This document shows, one piece after another, positions 31,807 to 41,633 of a stretch of 64,000 nt of DNA. Position numbers and translations under genes: made by a program. This DNA comes from SIG480 sp045539475 (GTDB lineage Bacteria > Bacillota > Clostridia > Oscillospirales > JAAYXM01), in contig JAZQFJ010000097.1 in the NCBI GenBank assembly GCA_045539475.1, positions 1-64,000 on the forward strand, in the 5' to 3' direction. Positions within the stretch are counted from its first letter, which is position 1, and each line of letters opens with the position of its first letter. The notes below the pieces were generated by a model that worked only from the letters and a program-made list of their open reading frames with translations, searched no databases and was not told where the DNA came from.

Positions 31807-34131
31807 ATGATTAGAAGAAAGAAGATGCAGATAAAAATGGCAATAACTTATGAAAGAAAAAAGCAAAAGCACAGTAACATTTTATACACAATTATCACTG
31901 CGGTTTTAATATGTGCGGTTTTTTTGGCTATGGTTACGACTTTTTACATCAAGGCTGAGGACGATGCTTATGAAATGCTTCATATCCAGACAAAGCAGAT
32001 AAAAGACGATTTAACCTTGCAGCTAAAATCGGACAGAGAAAATCTTGTTACGATGGCAAGCTTTGCAGCAAAGCTTTACTCAGACGGTGAAAGCTATAAC
32101 CTTATGTTTGAATCGTTTAAACCCATTGGCTTGCTTTCTAATATTGGTATATTAAATCCCGATAATACCTTTGTTACAAAAATGGGCTCGGTTAATCTGA
32201 ACGGCAAAATTTCTTTTTCGGAGGAAGCTGCGCGCGGAGAATACATAAGCGGAAGAATCCCCGATCTTACGAGTGATGGAAAAGAACTTATAAGAAGCGC
32301 AGTTCCTATTAAAGTGAATGGAAAAACAGTTGGCATTTTATACGGTGTAATTCCGCTTGACACGATAGGTGAAAAATATAACAATATGGCAAAAGAGCTT
32401 GATGCTCAGCTTTTTGTTTATGATAAAAAAACAGGAAAATTTGTTATAGACACACTGGGTAAAAACCCCGGCGAACTGTCGGATTTTAAGGACAGAGAAT
32501 ATAATAACGGATATTCTTATGAAGAGTTAGCTAACAATGATAAAGGCTATTCTTCGTTCAGGTCGATACTTACAGGGGAGGATTTGTACATTCATTATTC
32601 CACCCTTGAGGATTTTGGCTGGGGACTTATGCTTGCACGTTATGAAAATCAGGTGTTTGCGGAAACGCATAAAATATCCCGCAATCTGTTTATTGTTTTT
32701 GCTTCAATCATTCTGATTGTATTAATTTACCTTGAGCTGATATTAAACAGCGAAAAGAAAAGATCAAAATTAAATTCAGAAGCTTCAACCATCAGACATC
32801 TTCTTTTAGAAATAAACCAACAGCACGAAAACATAAATTCGGCTTTAAAGCGAATAAAAGAGTTTTCGAGTGCACGTTCCTGCTTTTTTGCGGATACCGA
32901 CGGAGAAGATCATTACTATATCAGACCTTCTTTAAAAGAAAAACGTTTGTTGGGAGACGAAAGAAAATATTTTATCGGTGAGCTTTTCAGGTATGCCGCG
33001 AAAATCCATACCGGCGATTCTTCTACAGGCTTTATGCGAATTATTCCGAACGGACATCTTCTGAAAACGAATCCGGAATTATATCACTTTTTGTTAAATA
33101 ACAGCATCAAAGATGTATCTTTTGCTATTATAACTGACAAAAATAACCATGTCAGCATCCTGGGAACAATAAATCCCAAGAGAAGCTCCGATATCAGAAA
33201 GCTTATTGAAGATGTTGTAATTTGCTTTTCAATCGCTATATACAACAAAAAACATCTTAACAGAACGGAGCTTGCCGCAACAACGGATGCACTTACCGGA
33301 GCTTTAAACCGTGTTGCATACAAAAAGGATATCCTGATGTTTGATAAAGAAAAACCGGAAGAATTTTCATGCATTTATATTGATGTTAATGAGCTTCACA
33401 TCAGAAACAACAAGTACGGGCACGCCGCAGGCGATGAGATGCTTATCTATATTGCCAATTCGTTAAAAGAAGTGTTCTTCGGACATAGCATTTACCGTAT
33501 GGGCGGCGATGAGTTCTTAGTATTCACAAAGAAAATCTCACAGAACGATGTCAAGCAGAATATAGAGACATTTATTGAGCAATTGAAGCCTATGGGTTAC
33601 AATGTGGCTATCGGTATGTCTTACAGAATGAAAAACACAAACTGCGAGGAAATGGTAAGAGAAGCTGAAGTAAGAATGTATGAAGCAAAGGCTCAGTATT
33701 ATCAGAACAAAGAGCAGATAAGCATTTCTGAAGACAAAGACAAAAATTATGTTTACACGAAAACAGGAATAAGAGAAATTGATACTATGATATCCGTTAT
33801 GAAAGAGCATTACAACGGCATATACAGAGTGTCGCTTGAAAGTGACAATGCTCACAGAATTCTTATGCCTGCTTATCTCGGTTACAAGGAGGATGAAGAA
33901 AACTTCTCAAAGTTGCTCTCAAAATACATTCACGATATTGTTCATCCTGATTTTAACAGAGCTGTTATGAGCTTCTTGAATTATGATGCAATAAAAAGGC
34001 AGATTTCGGAAGGTAAAACACCGTCAATTACATACAAAAAGACACATGGCGAAACGGTTACGCTCAGCGTATACAACCTGACCAACGATAAAGATAATGT
34101 AAAAGATACTCTTTGGGTTTTTGCCAAATAA
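31807..34131 (+). CDS. membrane sensor diguanylate cyclase (GGDEF)
   Basis: 774 residues from ATG 31807 (31825 and 31837 are equally possible; no strong ribosome site). A basic N-terminus and a first helix (TIITAVLICAVFLAMVTTFYI) are followed by a ~260-residue extracellular dCache-like sensor, a second helix (FIVFASIILIVLIYLELIL) and a coiled region. A ~120-residue GAF-like segment, a GGDEF domain with TDALTGALNRVAY, YIDVNELHIRNN and YRMGGDEFLVF, and ~135 C-terminal residues of unassigned, possibly PAS-like type complete it. The GGDEF signature is intact, so it should make c-di-GMP from GTP. No RxxD inhibitory site is seen. It heads the exopolysaccharide locus. Confidence 0.82.
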   Translation: MIRRKKMQIKMAITYERKKQKHSNILYTIITAVLICAVFLAMVTTFYIKAEDDAYEMLHIQTKQIKDDLTLQLKSDRENLVTMASFAAKLYSDGESYNLMFESFKPIGLLSNIGILNPDNTFVTKMGSVNLNGKISFSEEAARGEYISGRIPDLTSDGKELIRSAVPIKVNGKTVGILYGVIPLDTIGEKYNNMAKELDAQLFVYDKKTGKFVIDTLGKNPGELSDFKDREYNNGYSYEELANNDKGYSSFRSILTGEDLYIHYSTLEDFGWGLMLARYENQVFAETHKISRNLFIVFASIILIVLIYLELILNSEKKRSKLNSEASTIRHLLLEINQQHENINSALKRIKEFSSARSCFFADTDGEDHYYIRPSLKEKRLLGDERKYFIGELFRYAAKIHTGDSSTGFMRIIPNGHLLKTNPELYHFLLNNSIKDVSFAIITDKNNHVSILGTINPKRSSDIRKLIEDVVICFSIAIYNKKHLNRTELAATTDALTGALNRVAYKKDILMFDKEKPEEFSCIYIDVNELHIRNNKYGHAAGDEMLIYIANSLKEVFFGHSIYRMGGDEFLVFTKKISQNDVKQNIETFIEQLKPMGYNVAIGMSYRMKNTNCEEMVREAEVRMYEAKAQYYQNKEQISISEDKDKNYVYTKTGIREIDTMISVMKEHYNGIYRVSLESDNAHRILMPAYLGYKEDEENFSKLLSKYIHDIVHPDFNRAVMSFLNYDAIKRQISEGKTPSITYKKTHGETVTLSVYNLTNDKDNVKDTLWVFAK

Positions 34132-34162
34132 TAAAGTCGATAGCAAACGGAGGAATCATGAA

Positions 34163-34543
34163 TTGACACTGCAAGTAATCAGGTTCGCAATTGTGGGAGC
34201 AATTTCCGCTTTTGTGGATGTGGGAGTTCTTGTTGCATTAAAAGAGCTTTTGTGCGTGGATGTCCTTATTTCTTCCGCAATCTCTTTTTGCGTTTCCGTC
34301 ACGGTAAACTATTTTTTGAGTATGACCTTTGTTTTTAAAGGTAAAAATCAAAGTAAGCTTTATGAATTTATAATTTTTGTATTGCTTAGTCTTGGAGGAC
34401 TGATGTTAAATCAGTTGATTTTGTGGATTGGTGTTAAATTTACGTCCGTATATTACCTTGCAGTGAAATTTTTTGCTATGGTAATTGTGCCGTTTTATAA
34501 CTTCATAACAAGAAAAATGTTTCTTGAGTCAAAGAGAAAATGA
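34163..34543 (+). CDS. GtrA family membrane protein
   Basis: 126-residue four-helix membrane protein: LQVIRFAIVGAISAFVDVGV, SFCVSVTVNYFLSMTFVF and FYNFITRKMFLESK are the GtrA family pattern. GtrA proteins are proposed to flip undecaprenyl-phosphate-linked sugars for side-chain glycosylation. The start is TTG 34163, because CGGAGG (34148-34153) is 9 nt upstream; the nearby ATG is out of frame. Starts 31 nt after the GGDEF gene. GtrB-like and GtrII-like partners are further down (53251, 37377). Confidence 0.85.
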   Translation: MTLQVIRFAIVGAISAFVDVGVLVALKELLCVDVLISSAISFCVSVTVNYFLSMTFVFKGKNQSKLYEFIIFVLLSLGGLMLNQLILWIGVKFTSVYYLAVKFFAMVIVPFYNFITRKMFLESKRK

Positions 34544-34555
34544 GTGTGAAACGTT

Positions 34556-35098
34556 ATGAACAATGTTTTCAAAAAAGATTTATACAGATATTACGGCGAA
34601 AACAGAGCTCCGCTTTTGAAAAAGATATTCGCGCCGCTTGAATTAAAATACATATCTGTGTTCAGAAAAGCAAATATGTGCAAAGTTTTGCCTCTGAAGA
34701 TTTTTTATATGTTAAGGCTTATGTATTTGTCGCATAGGACACATATTCAGATTCCGGCGCGAACGCGCATCGGAGAAGGCTTCTATATCGGACATCTCGG
34801 CCGTGTTGTAATTCACCCCGATGCAGTTTTAGGTAAAAATATAAATGTTGGCACAGGTGTTACAATAGGTATGGAAAATCGCGGAAAAAGAAAAGGTGCG
34901 CCGCAAATCGGTGATAATTGCTGGATTGGAACAAATGCCGTTGTAGTTGGAAATGTTAAAATCGGCAGTGACGTTCTTATCGCGCCGCTATGCTATGTCA
35001 ATTTCGATGTTCCGGACCACAGTGTTGTCATAGGAAACCCCGGAAAAATAATTTCCAAAGAAAATGCAACTGCAGATTACGTCTGTAACCGCGTATAA
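34556..35098 (+). CDS. serine-acetyltransferase-like hexapeptide acyltransferase
   Basis: 180 residues. A helical N-terminus is followed by left-handed beta-helix hexapeptide repeats: IPARTRIGEGFYIGHLGRVVIHPDAVLG, GTGVTIGMEN, IGDNCWIGTNAVVVGNVKIGSDVLIAP and VVIGNPGKI. The overall pattern follows CysE-type serine acetyltransferases, but in polysaccharide loci such proteins usually O-acetylate sugars. The cys genes are absent here, so sugar acetylation is the better guess. Confidence 0.82.
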   Translation: MNNVFKKDLYRYYGENRAPLLKKIFAPLELKYISVFRKANMCKVLPLKIFYMLRLMYLSHRTHIQIPARTRIGEGFYIGHLGRVVIHPDAVLGKNINVGTGVTIGMENRGKRKGAPQIGDNCWIGTNAVVVGNVKIGSDVLIAPLCYVNFDVPDHSVVIGNPGKIISKENATADYVCNRV

Positions 35099-35138
35099 AA
35101 TCCGGATTGAGTTTGTTTCAGGGTAGGGAGGTGCCAAG

Positions 35139-36653
35139 GTGGAAGAAAAAGACTCCAGAATTAAAAACAATCTGGTATCGTCGCTTGTGTATCAGGTTGT
35201 GCTTATAACACTCAGCTTTCTTTTGCCGAGATTGTACCTTGAGAATTTTGGCTCAGAGGTCAATGGAGTTCTTTCTACGATCAAGCAGATTTTTACATAT
35301 ATGTGCCTTCTTGAGGCTGGCGTGGGGCTTGCCACAACTCAGGCATTGTATAAGAAAATCGGCGAAAAGGATTACGAGAGTGCAAGCTCGGTTCTTTCGG
35401 CGACCAACGTTTATTACATTAAAACCGGAATAGTATACCTCCTTATTGTTTTTGTCATTGCGGCAGTGTATTCTTGCGCAGTATCGACATCAATAAACAG
35501 TGCTGTGCTGTTTTTTATCATTATATTGAATGCAATTCCGAGCCTGTTCAGTTATTTTGTTCAGGCAAAATACAGAATCCTTATGGAGGTGGATGGCAGA
35601 AGGTATGTAATTAACAATGCTGAAACAGTGCTTCAACTTGCTTCAAACGCAGGGAAAATACTTGTTCTGCTCCTTACTGACAGCCTCGTTCTTATCCAAT
35701 TGGTTTATTGCATAATTGCTCTTTTGCAGCTTGGCTTTTTGTATATATACGCAAAGCGCAGATATATATGGCTTAATTTAAAGGCAAAGCCGGATTTTGA
35801 TGCCATCTCTCAGAAAAATTCTGTTTTGGTGCATCAGCTTTCGGGAATGGTGTTCAACAACACCGATGTGATACTCATTTCTCTCCTTTGTGATTTTAAG
35901 GCAGTAAGTATCTATGCCATATACAATATCTTCTTTTCACAGGTGCAGAATTTCATAACGAATGTTGTTTCGTCCTTCACTTTTGCTTTGGGACAGATGT
36001 TTAATACAGACAGAGAAAAGTTTGACAAGCTGTTTAATGCATATGAAACCTTTTATATAATGATAACCTGCGTGATTTACACGCTCATGGCGGTGTTTTT
36101 GCTGCCTTTGATACAGATATATACAAGCGGAATAAATGATGCAGAGTATACAAATACATTTCTGTTGTTGCTGTTTGCAATAATGAATTTGCTTGCGTGC
36201 GGCAAGCTTCCTGCAACAGGTATCATTGAATATTCAGGAGCTTTTGAAAAAACCCGTTCTCATGCAATATTGGAAATGGTTATTAATATAACAGTTTCAG
36301 TTGTGGCAATTGCATATATGGGAATATGCGGAGCAATTCTCGGAACAATTGCAGCGCTTGTATATCGCGGGATAGTAACGATTTATTATTCAAATAGGAA
36401 AATTCTGAAAAGAAAACAAAGCTGTACATACAAAATCCTGATTTCAAACTGGGCAGTTTTCGCTTTGGTTATGGCGGTGTTTTTTGTTGATACATTCAGC
36501 AATATGTCTTTTCTGCGGCTTTTGCTGAATGGAATAATCCATTCAATATGGATTGCCGGGGTATACTTGCTTGTCAATTTTGCATTTAACAGGTCTGCGT
36601 TTAAAACGCTTTTTGAATTGTATAAGGGGAAAAGGGCATATGAGCATTCCTAA
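35139..36653 (+). CDS. Wzx-like oligosaccharide flippase
   Basis: 504-residue membrane protein with about 12-14 helices of the MOP/Wzx superfamily: NNLVSSLVYQVVLITLSFLLPRLYL at the start, FGSEVNGVLSTIKQIFTYM and LLEAGVGLATTQALYKKIGEKD. It would move lipid-linked repeat units across the membrane. GTG start with GGGAGGTG 6-8 nt upstream. Its end overlaps the next gene by 14 nt. Confidence 0.85.
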   Translation: MEEKDSRIKNNLVSSLVYQVVLITLSFLLPRLYLENFGSEVNGVLSTIKQIFTYMCLLEAGVGLATTQALYKKIGEKDYESASSVLSATNVYYIKTGIVYLLIVFVIAAVYSCAVSTSINSAVLFFIIILNAIPSLFSYFVQAKYRILMEVDGRRYVINNAETVLQLASNAGKILVLLLTDSLVLIQLVYCIIALLQLGFLYIYAKRRYIWLNLKAKPDFDAISQKNSVLVHQLSGMVFNNTDVILISLLCDFKAVSIYAIYNIFFSQVQNFITNVVSSFTFALGQMFNTDREKFDKLFNAYETFYIMITCVIYTLMAVFLLPLIQIYTSGINDAEYTNTFLLLLFAIMNLLACGKLPATGIIEYSGAFEKTRSHAILEMVINITVSVVAIAYMGICGAILGTIAALVYRGIVTIYYSNRKILKRKQSCTYKILISNWAVFALVMAVFFVDTFSNMSFLRLLLNGIIHSIWIAGVYLLVNFAFNRSAFKTLFELYKGKRAYEHS

Positions 36654-37374
36654 AGTGATTTATTATTGCTGGTTTGGAAAGGGAAAACTTCCGAAACTTG
36701 CACAAAAATGTATAAAAAGCTGGAAAAAATACTGTCCCGATTACAGAATAGTCTGCATAAATGAAGAGAATTTTGATGTGAGTCAGAACAGATATGCCGC
36801 GGAGGCATATAAAGCCGGTAAGTGGGCGTTTGTCAGCGATTATGCCCGGCTTTGTGTGATTTATGACAATGGCGGAATTTATCTGGATACAGACGTTGAG
36901 CTTATAAAGCCTCTTGATAAGCTTGTTGAAGAAAGCGGATATATGGGCTTTGACGATAACGGAATAATTTCAACAGGACTCGGCTTTGCATGCGAAAAGG
37001 GAAGTGAATTAATTGCCGCGTTGCTTGCGGATTATGAAGGAATCCCTTTTATTCTTCCTGACGGCACATATGACATCACCCCCTGTCCTGAGAGAAACAC
37101 AGAAACTTTGATAAAGCTCGGAATGGACATTGCCGATAAAGATCAGGTGTTTATGGGAATGCGGATGCTGCCTGAAGATTATCTATGTCCGATGAAATAT
37201 TACAGCGGAAGAAAAATAATAACCGAAAACACGTATTCAATACATCATTTTTGTGCATCGTGGATATCTCCGACAGCAAAGAGAACGCTGTTTGTAAAAC
37301 GGATTGTCGGTGTAAAGCTGTATGATAAGCTGTACGGAAAATTTTTGCATAAATTCAAGTGGTTGGAGTGGTAA
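36640..37374 (+). CDS. glycosyltransferase with DXD motif (Gly_transf_sug type)
   Basis: 244 residues: MSIPKVIYYCWFGKGKLPKLA at the start, SWKKYCPDYRI, KWAFVSDYARL and YDNGGIYLDTDVELIKPL, with the DTD metal/nucleotide-sugar site. This pattern is the capsular/mannosyltransferase OCH1-like family. ATG 36640 has AAGGGGAAAAGGG just upstream; an open frame from 36553 lies inside the flippase gene. Confidence 0.88.
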   Translation: MSIPKVIYYCWFGKGKLPKLAQKCIKSWKKYCPDYRIVCINEENFDVSQNRYAAEAYKAGKWAFVSDYARLCVIYDNGGIYLDTDVELIKPLDKLVEESGYMGFDDNGIISTGLGFACEKGSELIAALLADYEGIPFILPDGTYDITPCPERNTETLIKLGMDIADKDQVFMGMRMLPEDYLCPMKYYSGRKIITENTYSIHHFCASWISPTAKRTLFVKRIVGVKLYDKLYGKFLHKFKWLEW

Positions 37375-37376
37375 AC

Positions 37377-38927
37377 TTGCCTGAGAGAGCATTGAAAAAA
37401 CTTAATGCATATATTTTGCCTGAGTGGAAGGTCTGTTTTTTTGCGGCTCTCGTGGTTGGCATACTTTCTCATCTGTATAAAATAACAAACTGGCTTCCTA
37501 ATTGGGATTCGCTTGTGTTCAGATACGATTCGCAGAATATGATTGGTCTCGGACGGTGGTTTTTGCCCGTTGTCTGTTCGTTCAGTTCGTTTTATGATTT
37601 ACCATTTTTAAACGGTATTGTGGCAATTCTGTTTCATGCACTCGGCGCTGTTTGTATCTGCAGAATACTCAATGTCCGAAAAAAAATTACCGCATTTCTA
37701 ATAGGAGCAGTAATTGTTTCGTTTCCTACGGTTACATCTGTTATGATGTACAACTACGTGGCAGACGGCTACAGTATAGCGTTTTTTCTTTCAACGCTCG
37801 CGGCGCTGCATATGACTAAAGGAAAGAACGGATATATTATCTCAGCTGTGCTTATCGCGTTGTCAGTGGGTATTTATCAGGCGTATATTACCGTTACAAT
37901 AATGCTTGTTTTATTTTGGCTGATTGATGAAATAATTTATAATCACGAAGCTTTCGTGAATGTTCTGAAAAAAAGCGTGTGTATGATGCTGTCCGGAATA
38001 TCCGGTATGGTACTGTATGGCATTATTCTAAAAGTGATTCTTGGTGTTTCTTCTGCAGAGTTGCTTGATTATCAGGGAATAAATTCAACGGTATCTTTGG
38101 CGAATATAGACCTGCCCGGCTCGCTTTATGCAGTAAAAGAAACTTTTGTTAACTGCTTTTTTGATTTATCGGAAGGCGTAAATGTATATGTTGTTTTGAA
38201 TGTTTTTATTTTGCTGTTCACACTTTCTCATTATGTTAAGTATATAGTGAGAAATGAAATTTACAGGAAAACCATTAATGTTTTTGCTGTTGCACTCTTA
38301 GCAGTCGCGCTTATATTCGGAGCCGGTGCGCTGGCATTTGCAAATCCGGAAATTGATTATCACAATCTTATGCTTATGGGTTATTCCGTCTTTTATATAT
38401 TTTTCATTATCCTTTATGAGAGGGGAAACGATACAAACGAAAGACATACCTGCATCAAGTGCTGGATTGTGCTGATAGCATCGGCGGCAATAATCACAAA
38501 TCAGGTTGTTATATCAAATGTGAGTTATCATAAGGCGCAAATCGCCTATGAAAAGTCATACGGTGTTCTTATGCGTATAGCAGACCGCATAGAAAAAACG
38601 CCCGGTGCGGAAAAATGCGATAGGCTTCTTGTTATCGGGGCACTTAAAAACAGCGAAAGATACAGCGTTAACCTCTCGCCGGACATTACCGGAATAACGG
38701 ATGGATATATAATCCGCGCAGATGATGAAACGGTAGGTCAGAGCGTGCTCAGCAGCGCACTCCGCGACTATTGTGAAATGGATTACGAGATTGTGAGCGG
38801 AGAAGAAAAAAAGATGCTGGCACAGAACGAAAAGATTGAAGCTATGGGCGAATGGCCGGCAAAGGACTGTGTGGTAGCAGTGGATGGCACGATAGTGATA
38901 AAGCTTGGAACAGAAGGTGAGTGTTAA
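37377..38927 (+). CDS. GtrII-like polytopic glucosyltransferase
   Basis: 516-residue membrane protein with about 10 helices. The N-terminal WLPNWDSLVFRYDSQNMIGLGRWFLPVV resembles the extracytoplasmic acceptor loop of GtrII-type O-antigen glucosyltransferases, and a C-terminal domain of ~110 residues follows the last helix. It would transfer a sugar from an undecaprenyl-phosphate donor made by GtrB and flipped by GtrA. TTG 37377 is chosen, since TTGGAG lies 8 nt upstream; GTG starts at 37359 and 37368 overlap the preceding gene's end. Confidence 0.72.
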   Translation: MPERALKKLNAYILPEWKVCFFAALVVGILSHLYKITNWLPNWDSLVFRYDSQNMIGLGRWFLPVVCSFSSFYDLPFLNGIVAILFHALGAVCICRILNVRKKITAFLIGAVIVSFPTVTSVMMYNYVADGYSIAFFLSTLAALHMTKGKNGYIISAVLIALSVGIYQAYITVTIMLVLFWLIDEIIYNHEAFVNVLKKSVCMMLSGISGMVLYGIILKVILGVSSAELLDYQGINSTVSLANIDLPGSLYAVKETFVNCFFDLSEGVNVYVVLNVFILLFTLSHYVKYIVRNEIYRKTINVFAVALLAVALIFGAGALAFANPEIDYHNLMLMGYSVFYIFFIILYERGNDTNERHTCIKCWIVLIASAAIITNQVVISNVSYHKAQIAYEKSYGVLMRIADRIEKTPGAEKCDRLLVIGALKNSERYSVNLSPDITGITDGYIIRADDETVGQSVLSSALRDYCEMDYEIVSGEEKKMLAQNEKIEAMGEWPAKDCVVAVDGTIVIKLGTEGEC

Positions 38928-39794
38928 GTGGTATATCTTTGTGCCGATGATTACGGATTGTGCAAAGAAATCTCCGAACACATACAGCGGTGTATTGACG
39001 CGGGTGCGCTTAATAAGGTCAGCGTTTTCCCGAATTTTGACGCGGTGGATTTGCAGAAGATACGGAATAATAAAAACATCCGTATGTCCCTGCATCTCAA
39101 CCTTGTCGAGGGAAAATGTATGTCAGAGGCTTATGAAATTCCCCTGCTTGCAGATGAGAAAGGGAATTTTAAGCAAACCTTTATCGGACTGCTGGTACAT
39201 AGCTTAATCCATAGAAAAAAGTTTGAAGCGCAGGTGTGCAAGGAAATCAGGGCGCAGGTTTTATTTTGGAAAAAGGCGATAGGAGAAGATGTTCCTTTTT
39301 GCATAGACAGCCATCAGCATACGCATATGATTCCTGCCGTGTTCAGGGCGTTGCTTAAGGTTCTATGTGACGAAAAAATCAAACCGGAACACATAAGACT
39401 TCCCGCTGAACCGTTTTGGATATACATAAAAACACCGTCACTATATTTCACATACAGTGTGGTTAATGTTATCAAACAATGGCTGCTGAGCTTCTTATGG
39501 CTGCTGAATAAAAATCAGGTAAAGAAACATAAAATACCGGTATCGCATTTTTTCGGGATTCTTTTTTCGGGAAAGATGGATGAAAAAAGAGTAAGCAAAA
39601 TTCTGCCGAAGTACGTTAAAATGGCAGAAAAAGACGGACAGGATATAGAGGTTTTGTTCCATCCGGGATATATAGACAAAAACAAACTTGGTTTTAAAGA
39701 AAAAAATGTAGTGTTCGAAAAATTCTATATATCGGAAAACAGAAAAACAGAATTTGATTCTGTTATGAAAATATCAGAAAGAAGTGTGCTGTAA
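38928..39794 (+). CDS. ChbG/YdjC-type carbohydrate deacetylase
   Basis: 288 residues with the YdjC/ChbG metal motifs: LCADDYGLCKEI at residues 4-15, LHLNLVEGK near 55, DSHQHTHMIP near 125 and FHPGYID near 245. The family deacetylates N-acetylated sugars such as chito-oligosaccharides. Inside an EPS locus it probably modifies a GlcNAc-type residue of a lipid-linked intermediate. GTG start with AAGGTGA 7 nt upstream; the stop shares a TAATG with the next gene. Confidence 0.85.
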   Translation: MVYLCADDYGLCKEISEHIQRCIDAGALNKVSVFPNFDAVDLQKIRNNKNIRMSLHLNLVEGKCMSEAYEIPLLADEKGNFKQTFIGLLVHSLIHRKKFEAQVCKEIRAQVLFWKKAIGEDVPFCIDSHQHTHMIPAVFRALLKVLCDEKIKPEHIRLPAEPFWIYIKTPSLYFTYSVVNVIKQWLLSFLWLLNKNQVKKHKIPVSHFFGILFSGKMDEKRVSKILPKYVKMAEKDGQDIEVLFHPGYIDKNKLGFKEKNVVFEKFYISENRKTEFDSVMKISERSVL

Positions 39795-40474
39795 TGCCCT
39801 ACATCGAACAGGATAAGGTGGATGCAAAGACAAGAGAAAAACTTGAGGCAATTATTGAAAAATCATATGCCTCTTACTGGAGGAAAAAAAGACTTTTCGA
39901 CATCTTTTTTGCAACGCTGATTTTGTTGTTTTTTCTGCCGCTTATGATAGTTATTTCTTTGATAATCGTAATTGACGACCCAAGCGCAGGCCCTTTTTTC
40001 AGGCAGATAAGAGTTGGACGCCACGGGGAAGAGTTTTATATGTATAAGTTTCGGACTATGCGGGCTAATGCTGATGAGATGATTGAGGAGCTGGCTAAAC
40101 GTAACGAAATGGACGGACCGGTTTTCAAAATGAGAGAGGATCCGCGAATAACGAGAGCGGGAAAGTTCCTGCGAAAAGTTTCTCTTGATGAGCTTATGCA
40201 GTTTTTCAATGTTCTTAAGGGTGATATGACGCTTGTGGGTCCGAGACCTCCTCTTCCGAGAGAGGTTGAGTTCTATACGGATTATCAGAAGCTGCGTCTT
40301 CTTGTTACGCCCGGCATAACCTGCACGTGGCAGATTTCAAAAAACAGAAATGATATTCCGTTTGAACAGTGGGTTGAAATGGATATCGAATACATACAGA
40401 CAAGAACATATCTCAATGATTTGAAAATAATGCTGAAAACGCCGATAGTTATGCTTACAGCTACCGGCAGGTGA
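39794..40474 (+). CDS. polyprenyl-phosphate sugar-1-phosphate transferase (initiating transferase)
   Basis: 226-residue bacterial sugar transferase that starts EPS assembly by moving a hexose-1-phosphate onto undecaprenyl phosphate. One N-terminal re-entrant helix (KRLFDIFFATLILLFFLPLMIV) is followed by GPFFRQIRVGRHGEEFYMYKFRTM, ITRAGKFLRKVSLDELMQFFNVL and MTLVGPRPPLPRE, the full PssY/WcaJ-core signature with the catalytic DE and PRP motifs. It lies at the centre of the cluster and marks it as Wzx/Wzy-type. Confidence 0.93.
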   Translation: MPYIEQDKVDAKTREKLEAIIEKSYASYWRKKRLFDIFFATLILLFFLPLMIVISLIIVIDDPSAGPFFRQIRVGRHGEEFYMYKFRTMRANADEMIEELAKRNEMDGPVFKMREDPRITRAGKFLRKVSLDELMQFFNVLKGDMTLVGPRPPLPREVEFYTDYQKLRLLVTPGITCTWQISKNRNDIPFEQWVEMDIEYIQTRTYLNDLKIMLKTPIVMLTATGR

Positions 40475-40495
40475 TTGGAATCCGGAGGGAAGAAA

Positions 40496-41620
40496 ATGAA
40501 AGTTGCTATGATTGGGCATAAGGTTGTTCCGTCGCGGCGCGGAGGTATAGAAAATGTGCTCACAACGCTGTGCCCGATATTGGTAGAGATGGGGCTTGAT
40601 GTCACCTGTTATAACCGATCTTCAGATAAGGTTGAAAACGAATATGTGGGAACAGTTAAGAACGGGATGTATAAGGGCGTAAAAATCAAGAATGCATGGA
40701 CACTGAACGTGCGTGGCTTTGCCGCAATGATAGCATCCTTCACTGCGGCGATAGCAGCTTCGTTTAAAAATTACGATGTTATCCATTTTCATGCAGAGGG
40801 ACCGTGTGCCGCTTTGTGGATTCCTAAGCTTTTCGGCAAAAAATGCGTGGCAACGGTTCACGGCCTTGATTGGCAGAGAGAAAAATGGGGAAAAGGTTTT
40901 GCGTCTAAGTACATAAAATTCGGGGAAAAAATTCTTGCAAAATATGCAGATGAAGTTATTGTGTTAAGTCAGGCTGCGCGTGATTACTTCAAAGAAACGT
41001 ATAACCGTGAAACCGTAATTGTTCACAATGGGATAAGCCGTCCGGAAAGACGCGACGCATGCATTATCACAGAAAAGTACGGACTATGCAAAGACGGATA
41101 CATATGTCTTGTATCAAGGCTCACTGCAGAAAAAGGTGTTCACTATCTCATTGATGCATACAGCAGAGTCAGAACGGACAAAAAGCTTGTTATTGCAGGA
41201 GATACAAGCGATACGGATGATTATGTAGGGATGCTGAAGGAAAAGGCTGCGGGGAACCCTGATATCATTTTTACAGGTTTTATATCGGGTGATGAGCTTT
41301 CTGAAATATATTCAAATGCGTATATAGCGGTGCTGCCCTCTGACCTTGAAGGAATGTCGCTGTGCCTTTTGGAGTCTCTTGCATATAAGAACGCACTTTT
41401 GTGCTCGGATATTCCGGAGAACACGTCGGTCGCAGAGGATAAGGCGGTTTACTTTCAAAAAGGAAATGTTAAGGATTTGGCAGAAAAGCTTCAGGTTTTG
41501 TGTGACGATAGACATCTTGTGGAAAACTTAAGAGATGGTGCGGATGAGTTTATTTTAAACAAATACAGCTGGCAGGATGCTGCGAAGGCGACCTGCAGGC
41601 TTTATGAAAAATTAAAGTAA
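40496..41620 (+). CDS. GT4 family glycosyltransferase
   Basis: 374 residues of GT-B fold: MIGHKVVPSRRGGIENVLTT at the start, VIHFHAEGPCA, ATVHGLDWQREKWG, HNGISRP, VSRLTAEKGVHYLIDA and the donor-binding LPSDLEGMSLCLLESLAY (E-x7-E). Similar to rhamnosyl/fucosyltransferases of EPS clusters. ATG 40496 has GGAGGG 5-9 nt upstream. Confidence 0.9.
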   Translation: MKVAMIGHKVVPSRRGGIENVLTTLCPILVEMGLDVTCYNRSSDKVENEYVGTVKNGMYKGVKIKNAWTLNVRGFAAMIASFTAAIAASFKNYDVIHFHAEGPCAALWIPKLFGKKCVATVHGLDWQREKWGKGFASKYIKFGEKILAKYADEVIVLSQAARDYFKETYNRETVIVHNGISRPERRDACIITEKYGLCKDGYICLVSRLTAEKGVHYLIDAYSRVRTDKKLVIAGDTSDTDDYVGMLKEKAAGNPDIIFTGFISGDELSEIYSNAYIAVLPSDLEGMSLCLLESLAYKNALLCSDIPENTSVAEDKAVYFQKGNVKDLAEKLQVLCDDRHLVENLRDGADEFILNKYSWQDAAKATCRLYEKLK

Positions 41621-41633
41621 GGGTTTGTTAGAT

